Source of the DNA: Salipiger sp. H15
Lineage (GTDB): Bacteria; Pseudomonadota; Alphaproteobacteria; Rhodobacterales; Rhodobacteraceae
Direction: 5' to 3'
DNA: 64,000 nt
NCBI RefSeq assembly: GCF_040409955.1
Contig: NZ_CP123384.1
Location: 1-64,000 of the forward strand
Below, in pieces: positions 1 to 11,367 of this stretch. Every line of letters begins with the position of its first letter. Position 1 is the first letter of the stretch. Position numbers and translations under genes: made by a program. A model generated the notes under the pieces. It did no database searches, had not been told where the DNA came from, and saw only the letters and a program-made list of their open reading frames with translations.

Positions 1-1353
1 ATGGACAAAACTCTTCATATCGTGGGCGGCGGCATGGCCGGTTCCGAGGCGGCCTGGCAGGCGGCGCGGCTGGGTGTCGACGTGGTGATCCACGAGATGC
101 GGCCCAAGGTGGAAACCTTCGCCCATCGCACCGGCAACCTGGCCGAGATGGTCTGTTCCAACTCCTTCCGCTCGGATGACGACGAGCAGAACGCCGTGGG
201 CCTCCTGCACTGGGAGATGCGCCAGGCGGGTTCGCTGATCATGACCACCGCCGACGAGCACCGCCTGCCCGCGGGCGGCGCGCTGGCGGTCGACCGCGAT
301 CCCTTCTCAGAGAGCGTCACCGCCAAGCTGATGGCCCTGCCCAACGTCTCGGTCAGCGGCGAGGAGATCACCGCGCTTCCCGACGAGGGGCACTGGATCT
401 TCGCCACCGGCCCGCTGACCTCGGGCACGCTCGGCAAGGCGCTGCAGGACGAGACCGGCGCCGAGGCGCTGGCCTTCTTCGACGCCATCGCCCCGATCGT
501 CTATTTCGACACGATCGACATGGACACGGCCTGGCTGCAGAGCCGCTACGACAAGGGCGAGACCGAGGAAGAGCAGAAGGCCTACATCAACTGCCCGATG
601 GACAAGCCGCAGTACGAGGCCTTCATCGACGCGCTGCTCGCCGCCGAGAAGACCGAGTTCCACGAGGGCGAGACCGCGGGTTACTTCGACGGCTGCCTGC
701 CGATCGAGGTCATGGCCGAGCGCGGCCGCGAGACGCTGCGCCACGGGCCGATGAAGCCGATCGGCCTCACCAACCCGCACAATCCCGAACAGAAGGCCTA
801 TGCCGTGGTGCAGCTGCGCCGCGACAATGCGCTTGGCACGCTCTACAACATCGTCGGCTTCCAGACGAAGATGAAATACGGCGCGCAGACTGAGGTCTTC
901 CGCCGCATCCCGGGGCTGGAGAACGCCGGCTTCGCGCGTCTGGGGGGCATCCACCGCAACACCTTCCTCAACTCGCCGACGCTGCTCGATGCGCAGATGC
1001 GCCTGCGCTCGCGCCCGAACCTGCGCTTCGCCGGGCAGATCACCGGCGTCGAGGGCTATGTCGAGAGCGCCTCGATGGGGCTGGTCGCGGGCCGGCTCGC
1101 CGCCGCCGAGATACTCGGGACCGAGCTGCCGGCCGTGCCGCAGGACAGCGCCCATGGCGCGCTCATCCACCACATCACCGGCGGCGCCGAGGCCAAGACC
1201 TTCCAGCCGATGAACGTGAACTTCGGCCTGTTCCGCCCGCTCGACGGGCTGCGCGGCGGCCGCCGCGGCCGCAAGGACCGCTACAAGGGCTACACCGACC
1301 GCGCCAAGGAGGTGTGGCAGGAGTGGCTCGCGGCGCAGGAGGTGCCCGCGTGA
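1..1353 (+). CDS. trmFO: Methylenetetrahydrofolate-tRNA-(uracil-5-)-methyltransferase TrmFO
   Basis: This 450-residue flavoprotein methylates U54 of tRNA (T-loop m5U) using methylenetetrahydrofolate and FADH2. The N-terminus carries the Rossmann FAD-binding motif [14 protein letters not shown] (about residues 9-22), followed by the family block [19 protein letters not shown] (about 42-60). Further family features are [12 protein letters not shown] and the C-terminal NVNFGLFRP. Length matches the GidA-related TrmFO family. The ATG is at the first base of the window, so its upstream region is not visible. The stop overlaps the GTG start of the next small gene, suggesting translational coupling. 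Confidence 0.96.
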   Translation: MDKTLHIVGGGMAGSEAAWQAARLGVDVVIHEMRPKVETFAHRTGNLAEMVCSNSFRSDDDEQNAVGLLHWEMRQAGSLIMTTADEHRLPAGGALAVDRDPFSESVTAKLMALPNVSVSGEEITALPDEGHWIFATGPLTSGTLGKALQDETGAEALAFFDAIAPIVYFDTIDMDTAWLQSRYDKGETEEEQKAYINCPMDKPQYEAFIDALLAAEKTEFHEGETAGYFDGCLPIEVMAERGRETLRHGPMKPIGLTNPHNPEQKAYAVVQLRRDNALGTLYNIVGFQTKMKYGAQTEVFRRIPGLENAGFARLGGIHRNTFLNSPTLLDAQMRLRSRPNLRFAGQITGVEGYVESASMGLVAGRLAAAEILGTELPAVPQDSAHGALIHHITGGAEAKTFQPMNVNFGLFRPLDGLRGGRRGRKDRYKGYTDRAKEVWQEWLAAQEVPA

Positions 1354-1571
1354 ACTATGTGCTCGCCCTGCTGCTGCCGCCGCTGTCGATCCTGCTGACC
1401 GGGCGGCCGATCCTCGGCATCCTCGTCTTCCTGATCTGGGTGCCGGCGGTCATCTTCTCGGGCGGGCTCACGCATCCGATGTTCATCCTGCTGGCCTGGG
1501 TGCTGATCTACCAGTCCGGCGAGGAGCGCCGCACCCGGCGCATCGAGAAGGCCTATCGCGGCAGGGACTGA
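1350..1571 (+). CDS. Small Pmp3/YqaE-like membrane protein
   Basis: This 73-residue protein starts at a GTG that overlaps the trmFO stop (GTGA). It opens with [17 protein letters not shown], followed by two hydrophobic segments (about residues 3-28 and 35-58) and a basic, charged tail. The LLPP-(x)n-hydrophobic hairpin resembles the Pmp3/YqaE (UPF0057) family of small stress-related membrane proteins, although the C-terminal tail is longer than usual. The gluQ start lies 2 bases downstream, so trmFO, this gene and gluQ look like one transcription unit. The family assignment rests on hydrophobic pattern and length only. Confidence 0.7.
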   Translation: MNYVLALLLPPLSILLTGRPILGILVFLIWVPAVIFSGGLTHPMFILLAWVLIYQSGEERRTRRIEKAYRGRD

Positions 1572-1572
1572 G

Positions 1573-2448
1573 TTGCGTACGCGCTTTGCCCCTTCGCCCA
1601 CCGGCCCGCTGCACCTTGGCCACGCCTACTCGGCGCTGCTGGCCGAGGGCATGGTGCGGGAGGCGCACGGCACCTTCCTGCTGCGCATCGAGGACATCGA
1701 CAGCACCCGCTCGCGCCCGCAGTGGGAGGCGCAGATCCATGACGATTTGCGCTGGCTCGGCATTCGCTGGGACGAGGAACCGCTGCGCCAGTCGGACCGG
1801 CTGCCCGCCTACGAGGCGGCGCTCGACGGTCTCTGGGCCCGCGAGCTGATCTACCCCTGCACCTGCAGCCGCCGCGACATCTTGGCCGCCGCCTCGGCGC
1901 CGCAGGAGGGCGCGGAGCCCGCCTACGGCCCGGACGGGCTGGTCTATCCCGGCACCTGCCGCGACCTGCGCGCCCCCGGCTACGGGCGCGCGCCGCGCCC
2001 GCGGGGCGAAGCGCTGCGGCTGAACATGGCGCGGGCGCTGGAGATCGCCGGCACGGATCTGTGGTTCGAGGAGACCGGTGCGGGGCCCGCGGGCGACACC
2101 GGGCGCATCGCCCTCTCCCCCGAACAGCTGTTGCATCAGGTCGGCGACGTGGTGCTGTCGCGGCGGGACTTTCCCGGCTCCTATCACCTGTCGGTGGTGC
2201 TCGACGACGCGGCGCAGGAGATCAGCCACGTCGTGCGCGGCCGCGATCTCTTCGACGCGACGGCGATCCACGTGGTGCTGCAGCGGGTGATGGGCCTGCC
2301 CACGCCGGTCTACCACCACCACGCGCTGATCCGCGACGCGGAGGGCAAGCGCCTCGCCAAGCGCGACGACGCGCGGGCGATCGCCACCTACCGCGCCGAG
2401 GGCGCGACGCCGGGGGACATCCGGCGCATGGTCGGGCTCGCGGGCTGA
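1573..2448 (+). CDS. gluQ: Glutamyl-Q tRNA(Asp) synthetase
   Basis: This 291-residue paralogue of glutamyl-tRNA synthetase lacks the anticodon-binding domain. It attaches glutamate to queuosine at position 34 of tRNA-Asp. The N-terminus RFAPSPTGPLHLGHAYSAL contains the HIGH signature as HLGH, and KRLAKRDD (about residues 259-266) is the KMSKS-type motif. A zinc-binding pattern CTCSRR with a later YPGTC is present near residues 95-133. The gene starts with TTG two bases after the preceding stop, so expression probably depends on coupling. Confidence 0.93.
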   Translation: MRTRFAPSPTGPLHLGHAYSALLAEGMVREAHGTFLLRIEDIDSTRSRPQWEAQIHDDLRWLGIRWDEEPLRQSDRLPAYEAALDGLWARELIYPCTCSRRDILAAASAPQEGAEPAYGPDGLVYPGTCRDLRAPGYGRAPRPRGEALRLNMARALEIAGTDLWFEETGAGPAGDTGRIALSPEQLLHQVGDVVLSRRDFPGSYHLSVVLDDAAQEISHVVRGRDLFDATAIHVVLQRVMGLPTPVYHHHALIRDAEGKRLAKRDDARAIATYRAEGATPGDIRRMVGLAG

Positions 2449-2537
2449 AGGGCTCCGCCGCCTTTCAGGCAGAGAGGGGCTCCGCCGCAGGTCTTGAAGA
2501 GAGGGGCTCCGCCCCTCGGCGCTTCGCGCCTCACCCC

Positions 2538-2592
2538 GGAGTATTTTCCGAAAGATGAAGGCGCCTTGCTTTCATCTTTCCCCAAATACTCG
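2538..2592. repeat. Intergenic inverted repeat between convergent gluQ and hisI
   Basis: The two arms GGAGTATTTTCCGAAAGATG and CATCTTTCCCCAAATACTC are imperfect reverse complements around a short GC spacer. Such GAGTATTT/AAAGATGAA palindromes are common between genes in Rhodobacteraceae. Its position between convergent stops makes a bidirectional terminator plausible. Upstream, at 2449-2525, the motif GGGGCTCCGCC occurs repeatedly. Confidence 0.6.
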
Positions 2593-2604
2593 CGGCGCTA
2601 CGCC

Positions 2605-2970
2605 TCAGTCCTCGTGCATCGGTGCCATGATCTCGACTTCCTCGCCGCCGCGCAGGGCGGTGTAGAAGCAGCTTCGGCGGTTGGTGTGGCAGGCCGGGCC
2701 GGTCTGGCGCACGAGGGCCAGCAGGCAATCTCGGTCGCAATCGACGCGCAGCTCGACCAGCTCCTGCGCGTGGCCCGAGCTTTCGCCCTTGACCCAGAAG
2801 CTCTTCCGCGAGCGCGACCAGTAGGTGACGCGGCCGGTCTCGAGCGTGCGGGCCACCGACTCGGCGTTCATCCAGGCCATCATCAGCACCTCGCCCGTCG
2901 CCTCTTCCTGCGCGATGCAGGGGATCAGCCCATTGGCGTCGTAGACCAGGGTGGCGGGATCGAAGCTCAT
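2605..2970 (-). CDS. hisI: Phosphoribosyl-AMP cyclohydrolase
   Basis: This 121-residue enzyme opens the adenine ring of phosphoribosyl-AMP, the third step of histidine biosynthesis. Recognisable features are EVLMMAWMNAES (about residues 27-38), the TYWSRSRKSFWVKGESSG block (about 49-66), and the metal/zinc ligands in DCDRDCLL and GPACHTNRRSCFY. It is the stand-alone HisI form without a HisE fusion. The ATG is preceded by AAAGGGAAA at normal spacing. The gene is monocistronic here, convergent with gluQ and divergent from the Fe-S scaffold gene. Confidence 0.95.
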   Translation of the reverse strand: MSFDPATLVYDANGLIPCIAQEEATGEVLMMAWMNAESVARTLETGRVTYWSRSRKSFWVKGESSGHAQELVELRVDCDRDCLLALVRQTGPACHTNRRSCFYTALRGGEEVEIMAPMHED

Positions 2971-3039
2971 GGTGAATTTCCCTTTTGCAGCTGCCGGGCG
3001 CGCACCCTATCTATGGGGGGCGAGCCGAAAGGGAAAGCC

Positions 3040-3504
3040 ATGTCCGCCACCACCTCCGCAGAAACCGACCTGATCAAGCTCTACTCCTCGCGCATCCTCG
3101 CGCTGGCGGCGGATATTCCCCGGACCGAGCGGCTGGAGCATCCCGATGCCACGGTGAAAAAGCGCTCGCCGCTCTGCGGCTCGACGGTGACCGTGGACCT
3201 GGTGCTGGAAGGCGGTCGGGTGAGCGACTTCGGTCAGGACGTGAAGGCCTGCGCGCTTGGCCAGGCGGCGGCCTCGGTGGTGGGCGGCGCGATCATCGGC
3301 TGCACCCCCGAGCAGCTGGCCGAGGCGCGCGACGCGCTGCGCGCCATGCTGAAGGAGGACGGTCCGACGCCGCCCGCGCCCTTCGACGGGCTCGAGGTGC
3401 TGCGCCCGGCGGCGGCCTACAGGAACCGCCACGCCTCGATCATGCTGGCGCTCGAGGCGGCGACCGAGGCGGCCGAGCAGATCGCCGCGGCGCGCAGCGC
3501 CTGA
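3040..3504 (+). CDS. NifU/IscU-like iron-sulfur cluster scaffold protein
   Basis: This 154-residue protein belongs to the NifU N-terminal family, cytoplasmic scaffolds for Fe-S assembly. Three conserved cysteines are visible in PLCGST, KACALGQAAAS and IIGCTPEQ, the arrangement expected of cluster ligands. The start chosen (ATG at 3040, reading MSATTSAETDLIKLYSS) has AAAGGGAAAG just upstream. No isc or suf genes are adjacent. Roseobacters commonly carry this stand-alone form near hisI, and its client proteins are unknown from the sequence. Confidence 0.85.
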   Translation: MSATTSAETDLIKLYSSRILALAADIPRTERLEHPDATVKKRSPLCGSTVTVDLVLEGGRVSDFGQDVKACALGQAAASVVGGAIIGCTPEQLAEARDALRAMLKEDGPTPPAPFDGLEVLRPAAAYRNRHASIMLALEAATEAAEQIAAARSA

Positions 3505-3535
3505 GCCGCCCCCTCCGGCGACAACCTCACCGGCT

Positions 3536-3573
3536 AAAAAAAACCGCCGCGCTCCGGGGATGGGAGGCGGCGG
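3536..3573 (-). terminator. Rho-independent terminator, leftward
   Basis: On the minus strand a GC stem (CCGCCGC at 3544-3550 paired with GCGGCGG at 3567-3573) is followed by eight T residues (the A8 run at 3536-3543 on the plus strand). It lies downstream of the 39-residue gene at 3715-3834 and would end that transcript. Confidence 0.7.
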
Positions 3574-3714
3574 CAGTGGCGTGTCTTGTGGGCTCCGGAG
3601 GGGCCGCTGTGCGTATCCGGGGATCAGGCGACCCGGTGTCGGGGAAACAATGCGGCGCATCGGGACAGTGATGCGGCGGCGTCCGGAACAAGACCGCAGG
3701 CAGAATTCAGGGGT

Positions 3715-3834
3715 TCAGAGCAACGGCAGGTGCAGCGCGCCGACAAGGATCACGATCAGCGACACGGCCCCGATCAGGTCGGTGACCAATGCGGTGCTCG
3801 GGCGGCTCATGGTGGTGCGGATGGAGTCGATCAT
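3715..3834 (-). CDS. 39-residue single-pass membrane protein, unknown function
   Basis: This small gene encodes a basic/polar N-terminus (MIDSIRTTMSRPSTA) followed by one strongly hydrophobic segment (about residues 17-39) that runs to the C-terminus. A good ribosome site, GAGGGAA, lies about 8 bases before the ATG, and a rho-independent terminator lies downstream. A LexA-like GAAC-N7-GAAC element lies about 110 bases upstream. Short MSRPSTA-type proteins seem to recur in Rhodobacteraceae, but no function can be assigned. Being an independent transcript with its own signals, it is probably real. Confidence 0.6.
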   Translation of the reverse strand: MIDSIRTTMSRPSTALVTDLIGAVSLIVILVGALHLPLL

Positions 3835-3946
3835 CTTGGCGTTCCCTCAATGCGTGCTGTTGGGCGGTGCGTTCTGGTGATGGGTGCGTTCTCTGCGCGT
3901 GTTCTTCTGTTGCCCTTTTGTTCTCATGCGATCCGATTCGAGTAAA

Positions 3947-3981
3947 GAACTTTTTAAGAACATTTGTGAACGGATGAGAAC
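3947..3981. promoter_or_regulatory. GAAC array with a candidate LexA box
   Basis: Four GAAC tetramers occur at 3947, 3958, 3968 and 3978. The first pair is spaced GAAC-N7-GAAC (GTTC-N7-GTTC on the other strand), the known alphaproteobacterial LexA-binding pattern. The array lies between the recG stop and the 39-residue gene, upstream of the latter. LexA control is inferred from spacing alone. Confidence 0.4.
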
Positions 3982-4079
3982 GTGGCGCGGGAACGCCCCT
4001 GCCCGGCGCGCGGAACCGCGCACCGGGATCATTTGAAAATGTCGCGATTTCAGTAGGTTGCCGACCGCGCGGCGCGGGG

Positions 4080-6170
4080 TCAGCCGACGCTGATCAGCCG
4101 GATCGCCTCGTCCTGCCGCATCAGCCAGAGCAGCAGCCGCGCCGCCTTGCCGCGATCGCTGGCAAGGTCCGGATCCTCGGCCAAAAGCCGCCGCGCGTCG
4201 CTCTGCGCCATGGCCATGAGACCGGCCTGGCTCTCGAGATCGGCGACCTTGAACCGTGGCAGGCCCGATTGCGCGGTGCCGATGAGATCGCCCGCGCCGC
4301 GCATCTGCAGGTCCACCTCGGAGATGCGGAAGCCGTCCTCGGTCTCGCGCAGGGTGGTCAGGCGCTTCATCCCGGTCTCGCCGAGCGGCGGCTGGTACAT
4401 GAGCAGGCAGGTCGAGTCGGCCTCGCCGCGCCCGACACGGCCGCGCAGCTGGTGCAGCTGCGCGAGGCCGAAGATCTCGGCCCGCTCGATCACCATGATC
4501 GAGGCGTTGGGCACGTTCACCCCGACCTCGATCACCGTGGTGGCGACCAGCACCTTGGTCTCGCCCGAGACGAAGCGCGCCATGGCGGCATCCTTCTCGG
4601 CGGGCGGCAGCTGGCCATGCACCAGCCCCACCACGCCCTCGCCCAGCTCGGCGCGCAGGCGCTTGAAGCGCTCCTCGGCGGCGGTGAGGTCCGAGACCTC
4701 GCTCTCCTCGACCAGCGGGCAGACCCAGTAGGCCTGCCGGCCCTCGGCGACGGCCTTGCGCAGGTGCTCCACCACCTCGCCCATGCGCTCGGTCGACAGA
4801 AGCGCGGTGCGCACGGGTTTGCGCCCCGGCGGCTTCTCGTCGAGCACCGAGACGTCCATGTCGCCGTATTGCGCCAGCGCGAGGCTGCGCGGAATGGGCG
4901 TCGCGGTCATCACCAGCACGTCCGCCGCGGCTCCCTTGCGCCCCAGCTCGAGCCGCTGGCGCACGCCGAAGCGGTGCTGCTCGTCGACGATGGCAAGGCG
5001 CAGGTCCGCGAACTGCACATCCTCCTGGAAGACCGCGTGGGTGCCGACGAGGATGTGGATCTTGCCCTCCGCCAGCGCCGCGAGCTTGGCCCGGCGCTCG
5101 GTGCCCTTGTCACGACCGGTGAGCAGTTCCACCACCACCCCGGCGCTCTCGGCCAGCGGCTGCAGCCCCTCCATGTGCTGGCGGGCGAGGATCTCGGTCG
5201 GGGCCATCATCACGCCCTGCCCGCCGGCTTCGACGGCGACGAGCAGCGCCATGAAGGCGACCAGCGTCTTGCCCGCGCCGACGTCGCCCTGCAGCAGGCG
5301 GTTCATCCGGCTCTCGGCGGCCATGTCCTCGGCGATCTCGTCCATGGCGCGCAGCTGCGCGCCGGTGGGACGGTAGGGCAGCGCCGCGAGCACCCGGCGG
5401 CGCAGGTGGCCGTCGCCGATGGTGGGATGCCCCTTGCCGCGGCGGCGGTTGATCCGCGCGAGGCCGAGCGTCAGCTGGTGCGCCATCAGCTCGTCATAGG
5501 CGAGCCGGGCGCGGGCGGGGGCCGTGGGGGCAAGCGCCGCCATGCCGTCGGGCGCGTGGGCAGCTTCCAGCGCCGCGTGCCAGTCGGGCCAGCCCTCGCG
5601 CTCCTTGAGCGGGCCGTCGATCCATTCGCCGAGCTGCGGCGCGCGCGCCAGCGCGCCCGCCACGGCGCGGGCCATCAGCTTCTGCGTGACCCCGGCGGTG
5701 AGCGGGTAGACCGGCTCGAAGAGCGGCAGCGTGTCGGCCTCGTCGGGGGGCAGGATGTGGTCGGGGTGGACCATCTGCGCCATGCCGTCGAAGAACTCGA
5801 CCTTGCCCGAGACGAGCCGGCGCGAGCCCTCGGGCAGCACCCGGGTCAGGTAATCGGCACGGCCGTGGAAGAACACCAGCTGGAAGGTGGTCTCGGCATC
5901 CTCGACCTGGATGCGGTAGGGCCGCCCCTTCACCGCGGGCTTCATGTGGCGCAGCACCTGCACCTCGACCGTTACCGTGCCCGGCAGGTCCGCCCCCTGC
6001 ACCGAGGCGCGCGGGCGGCGGTCGATCACCGAATGCGGCAGGGTCATCAAGAGGTCACGCGGCGCGGCGACGTCCAGCGCCTCCATCGCCTGCGCGGTCT
6101 TGGGGCCGACGCCGTCCAGCGTCTTCAGCTCGGAAAAGAGTGGCCAGAGGGCCTCGGGGCGCTGGCTCAT
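4080..6170 (-). CDS. recG: ATP-dependent DNA helicase RecG
   Basis: This 696-residue superfamily 2 helicase remodels stalled replication forks and branch-migrates Holliday junctions. An N-terminal wedge/OB region (about residues 1-160) precedes the motor domains. Walker A is GDVGAGKT (about 295-302), the DExH box is DEQH, motif III is TATPIPRSLAL, and motif VI is QLRGRVGRG. The C-terminal wedge-binding segment begins near MRGAGDLIGTAQSG. It lies 7 bases downstream of ligA on the same strand, so ligA-recG is probably an operon. Confidence 0.97.
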   Translation of the reverse strand: MSQRPEALWPLFSELKTLDGVGPKTAQAMEALDVAAPRDLLMTLPHSVIDRRPRASVQGADLPGTVTVEVQVLRHMKPAVKGRPYRIQVEDAETTFQLVFFHGRADYLTRVLPEGSRRLVSGKVEFFDGMAQMVHPDHILPPDEADTLPLFEPVYPLTAGVTQKLMARAVAGALARAPQLGEWIDGPLKEREGWPDWHAALEAAHAPDGMAALAPTAPARARLAYDELMAHQLTLGLARINRRRGKGHPTIGDGHLRRRVLAALPYRPTGAQLRAMDEIAEDMAAESRMNRLLQGDVGAGKTLVAFMALLVAVEAGGQGVMMAPTEILARQHMEGLQPLAESAGVVVELLTGRDKGTERRAKLAALAEGKIHILVGTHAVFQEDVQFADLRLAIVDEQHRFGVRQRLELGRKGAAADVLVMTATPIPRSLALAQYGDMDVSVLDEKPPGRKPVRTALLSTERMGEVVEHLRKAVAEGRQAYWVCPLVEESEVSDLTAAEERFKRLRAELGEGVVGLVHGQLPPAEKDAAMARFVSGETKVLVATTVIEVGVNVPNASIMVIERAEIFGLAQLHQLRGRVGRGEADSTCLLMYQPPLGETGMKRLTTLRETEDGFRISEVDLQMRGAGDLIGTAQSGLPRFKVADLESQAGLMAMAQSDARRLLAEDPDLASDRGKAARLLLWLMRQDEAIRLISVG

Positions 6171-6177
6171 GCCCGGG

Positions 6178-8466
<2,289 letters not shown>

Positions 8467-8516
8467 TCACGCCTTTTGGCAGACGTGATAGGGCGCGCGG
8501 CGGGGCACGTCCAGAG

Positions 8517-9224
8517 TCAGGCGTTCACTGCCATCGCGCCAACCGGCGGCTCGGGATCGCGCAGCACGTAGCCGCGCCCCCAGACGGTCTCGATGTAATT
8601 CTCGTCCCCGGTGGCTTCCGAGAGCTTCTTGCGCAGCTTGCAGATGAAGACGTCGATGATCTTGAGCTCGGGTTCGTCCATGCCGCCGTAGAGGTGATTC
8701 AGGAACATCTCCTTGGTCAGGGTCGTCCCCTTGCGCAGCGAGAGCAGCTCGAGCATCTGGTATTCCTTGCCGGTCAGGTGCACCGGACGCTCGGCCACGG
8801 TCACCGTCTTGGCATCTAGGTTCACCGACACCTTGCCGGTGCGGATGATCGACTGCGAATGCCCCTTGGAGCGGCGGATGATCGCATGGATGCGCGCCAC
8901 CAGCTCGTCGCGGTGGAAGGGCTTGGTCAGGTAGTCGTCGGCGCCGAAGCCGAAGCCCTTGATCTTGTTGTCGGTATCGTCGGCACCCGAGAGGATCAGG
9001 ATCGGGGTGTTGATCCGGGCCATGCGCAGCTGGCGCAGCACCTCGTGCCCGTGGATGTCCGGCAGGTTCAGGTCCAGCAGGATCAGGTCGTAATCATAGA
9101 GCTTCGCCAGATCGATCCCCTCTTCGCCGAGATCGGTGGCATAGACGTTCAGGTTGGCATGGTTCAGCATCAGCTCGATGCTCTTCGACGTGGTCGGATC
9201 GTCTTCAACCAAAAGGATACGCAT
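8517..9224 (-). CDS. ctrA: Cell-cycle response regulator CtrA
   Basis: This 235-residue OmpR-type regulator is the master cell-cycle/motility regulator of alphaproteobacteria. The receiver domain has the phosphorylatable Asp in [16 protein letters not shown], and the acidic pair in VEDDPTTS. The winged-helix domain carries the near-invariant CtrA segments [17 protein letters not shown] and [13 protein letters not shown]. In Rhodobacterales CtrA is non-essential and governs motility, gene-transfer agents and quorum-sensing responses. A CtrA-like half-site pair lies about 50 bases upstream, consistent with autoregulation. sciP, encoding a CtrA antagonist, is the next gene upstream on the same strand. 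Confidence 0.97.
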   Translation of the reverse strand: MRILLVEDDPTTSKSIELMLNHANLNVYATDLGEEGIDLAKLYDYDLILLDLNLPDIHGHEVLRQLRMARINTPILILSGADDTDNKIKGFGFGADDYLTKPFHRDELVARIHAIIRRSKGHSQSIIRTGKVSVNLDAKTVTVAERPVHLTGKEYQMLELLSLRKGTTLTKEMFLNHLYGGMDEPELKIIDVFICKLRKKLSEATGDENYIETVWGRGYVLRDPEPPVGAMAVNA

Positions 9225-9646
9225 GGCCGTCTCCGCTAATCTCTACCCCTGCCCCGAGCCTGTCCGAATTTAGTTAATGGTTCTTTACTCCGGCAGAGTT
9301 CAGTTTCCGTCAGAGTAGCCCCTCAATGCGTTTCCGAAGGGCTCTCAAAAGGATAGGTCGTCAATTTTTCCTGCTTTTGACCGACGGTTTTCCATTCCGG
9401 TTGCCCGGCCCGGAAATTCGCGGCCTTCCCCGTTCCAAACCCCGCATTCAAGGAAAATTTTAGCAACTACAAGCCGTTCGTACCGTCACCCGCCGGTTCA
9501 TTCCGCCCGTCTCGGGCCCTTTCCGACTCACCGAAGGCACCCCGGATTCCGCTCCGGCCGTTTTCCCGGACCCTGCCCGGAATTCCGGCAATATTTCGGG
9601 AAAACTTTCCGATCGGGATTCCTTTCGGGGTCCCGCGGCATTCCTT
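9225..9646. other. 422-base leader/intergenic region of ctrA
   Basis: There is no credible coding frame here. The interval is less G+C-rich than its neighbours, has several short T-runs and pyrimidine tracts, and contains the CtrA-like site at 9274-9288. It probably holds the ctrA promoter(s) and a long 5' leader. No clear terminator for sciP is seen, so partial read-through from sciP into ctrA is possible. Confidence 0.5.
9274..9288. promoter_or_regulatory. Candidate CtrA-binding site upstream of ctrA
   Basis: The sequence TTAA-N7-TTAC matches the CtrA consensus TTAA-N7-TTAA at seven of eight positions. The reverse strand reads GAACCATTAAC, which resembles the AACCATTAA form of the site. 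It lies about 50 bases before the ctrA start, so it could mediate feedback control. Confidence 0.5.
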
Positions 9647-9931
9647 TCAGGCGCCGCTTTCTCGGAAACGCTGCACCAGCGTGGCCTTCAGCGCCTCTTC
9701 CCCGTGGCTGGAGACGGCGTTCATCCATTCGGCGAGCTCCTCGGAGCTCAGCGCGTAGCGCTCCATCGCCTGCTGCTCGGTCAGCAGCCCGTGGCGCACC
9801 GCACGGACCACCGCCGCCTTGCGCGAGGCGACCCATCGCCGGGTTTCCGCCGCCGGAAGATCGGCCCGGGTCATGATCGAGCCGTCAGGCAGCGTCACCG
9901 CGCGCGGACCATCGATCTTCTTCAGGTACAT
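9647..9931 (-). CDS. sciP: CtrA inhibitor SciP (DUF1153)
   Basis: This 94-residue DUF1153 protein is the homologue of Caulobacter SciP, which binds DNA and CtrA and blocks CtrA-dependent transcription. It starts MYLKKIDGPRAVTLPDGS and includes a trp-repressor-like helix-turn-helix (about residues 30-75: RKAAVVRAVRHGLLTEQQAM). The ATG at 9931 is preferred over upstream starts because it begins at the conserved family N-terminus and has AGGACGAAG before it. Its place next to ctrA supports a joint regulatory role. Confidence 0.9.
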   Translation of the reverse strand: MYLKKIDGPRAVTLPDGSIMTRADLPAAETRRWVASRKAAVVRAVRHGLLTEQQAMERYALSSEELAEWMNAVSSHGEEALKATLVQRFRESGA

Positions 9932-10157
9932 CGTCTTCGTCCTGTGTGGCCCTTCCCTACGCCCGGCGATCCGGCCTGCCATGCCGCCGGCGCACCCGAC
10001 GGCCATGGCCATCCGCACCGACCGCACCGCGCCGCCCGACACGGCCCAGCTATGGGGGTGACGCATACTGGCCTTGCGTGATTTAACGCTGTCTAAAACC
10101 CGCCCTTGTTAGTAAGACGCATTTTCCTATATTCCCCCGGACTCCCGGAGATTGACG

Positions 10158-11300
10158 ATGGCCCTCGATACCCAGACCCTGAACTCGCTTGGCTTTGCGA
10201 AGTCCCCCGCCGAGACGCGGGTGGTCGTTGCCATGTCCGGCGGCGTGGACAGCTCCGTCGTCGCCGCCATGCTGGCCGAGGAAGGCTATGACGTGGTCGG
10301 CGTGACGCTGCAGCTCTACGACCACGGCGCGGCGCTCGCCAAGAAGGGGGCCTGCTGCGCCGGCGTCGACATCCACGATGCCCGCCGCGTGGCCGAGCAG
10401 ATGGGCTTCCCCCACTACGTGCTCGACTACGAGAACATCTTCAAGGACGCGGTGATCGACGAGTTCGCCGAGAGCTACCTTGGCGGCGCCACCCCGGTGC
10501 CCTGCATCCGCTGCAACGAGCGGGTGAAGTTCAAGGACCTGCTCGAGACCGCCAAGGACCTCGACGCCGACTGCATGGCCACCGGCCACTACATCCAGCG
10601 CATGCTGGGCGACGAGGGTCCCGAGCTGCACTCGGCCGCCGATGCGAACCGTGACCAGAGCTACTTCCTCTTCTCGACCACCCCCGAGCAGCTCTCGTAC
10701 CTGCGCTTCCCGCTCGGCCACCTGAAGAGCAAGGCCGAGACCCGCGCGCTCGCGGCCAAGTACGGGCTCTCGGTCGCCGACAAGCCCGACAGCCAGGACA
10801 TCTGCTTCGTGCCCGACGGCAACTATGCCTCGGTGATCGAGAAGCTGCGCCCCGGCGCGGCCGAGCCGGGCGAGATCGTCCATGCCGACGGGCGCAGGCT
10901 CGGCACCCACAAGGGCGTCATCCACTACACCATCGGCCAGCGCCGCGGCCTCGGCATCGGCGGGCTCGACGAGCCGCTCTACGTGGTGAAGCTCGACGTC
11001 GACGCCAAGCAGGTGGTGGTCGGCCCGAAGGAGATGCTGGCGACCCGCGTCATCCCCGTGCGCGAGATCAACTGGCTGGGCGACGAGCCCTTCACCAGCC
11101 GCGAGGAATGGCATCTCAAGGTCAAGGTCCGCTCGACCCGCCCGCCGCGCGAGGCGATCATCCGCCCGCTCAGCGACACCACCGCCGAGGTCGAGCTGCT
11201 GACCCCGGAGGAAGGCGTCAGCCCCGGACAGGCCTGCGTGTTCTACGCCCCCGAGGGCAGCCGCATCTTCGGCGGCGGCTGGATCTGGCGCGGCTACTGA
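10158..11300 (+). CDS. mnmA: tRNA-specific 2-thiouridylase MnmA
   Basis: This 380-residue ATP-dependent enzyme thiolates U34 of tRNA-Lys, -Glu and -Gln. The PP-loop reads [15 protein letters not shown] (about residues 26-40). The catalytic cysteines fall in the family contexts [13 protein letters not shown] and [12 protein letters not shown]. The C-terminal [10 protein letters not shown] and beta-barrel end PGQACVFY are also present. The ATG at 10158 has GGAG 8 bases upstream, favouring it over the in-frame TTG at 10152. Confidence 0.96.
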   Translation: MALDTQTLNSLGFAKSPAETRVVVAMSGGVDSSVVAAMLAEEGYDVVGVTLQLYDHGAALAKKGACCAGVDIHDARRVAEQMGFPHYVLDYENIFKDAVIDEFAESYLGGATPVPCIRCNERVKFKDLLETAKDLDADCMATGHYIQRMLGDEGPELHSAADANRDQSYFLFSTTPEQLSYLRFPLGHLKSKAETRALAAKYGLSVADKPDSQDICFVPDGNYASVIEKLRPGAAEPGEIVHADGRRLGTHKGVIHYTIGQRRGLGIGGLDEPLYVVKLDVDAKQVVVGPKEMLATRVIPVREINWLGDEPFTSREEWHLKVKVRSTRPPREAIIRPLSDTTAEVELLTPEEGVSPGQACVFYAPEGSRIFGGGWIWRGY

Positions 11301-11367
11301 TCGCCGCACCCCTCTTGCCGCCACCCGCACGACGGCCCATCCTTTCCGCGAAAGGGTGGGCCTTGTC

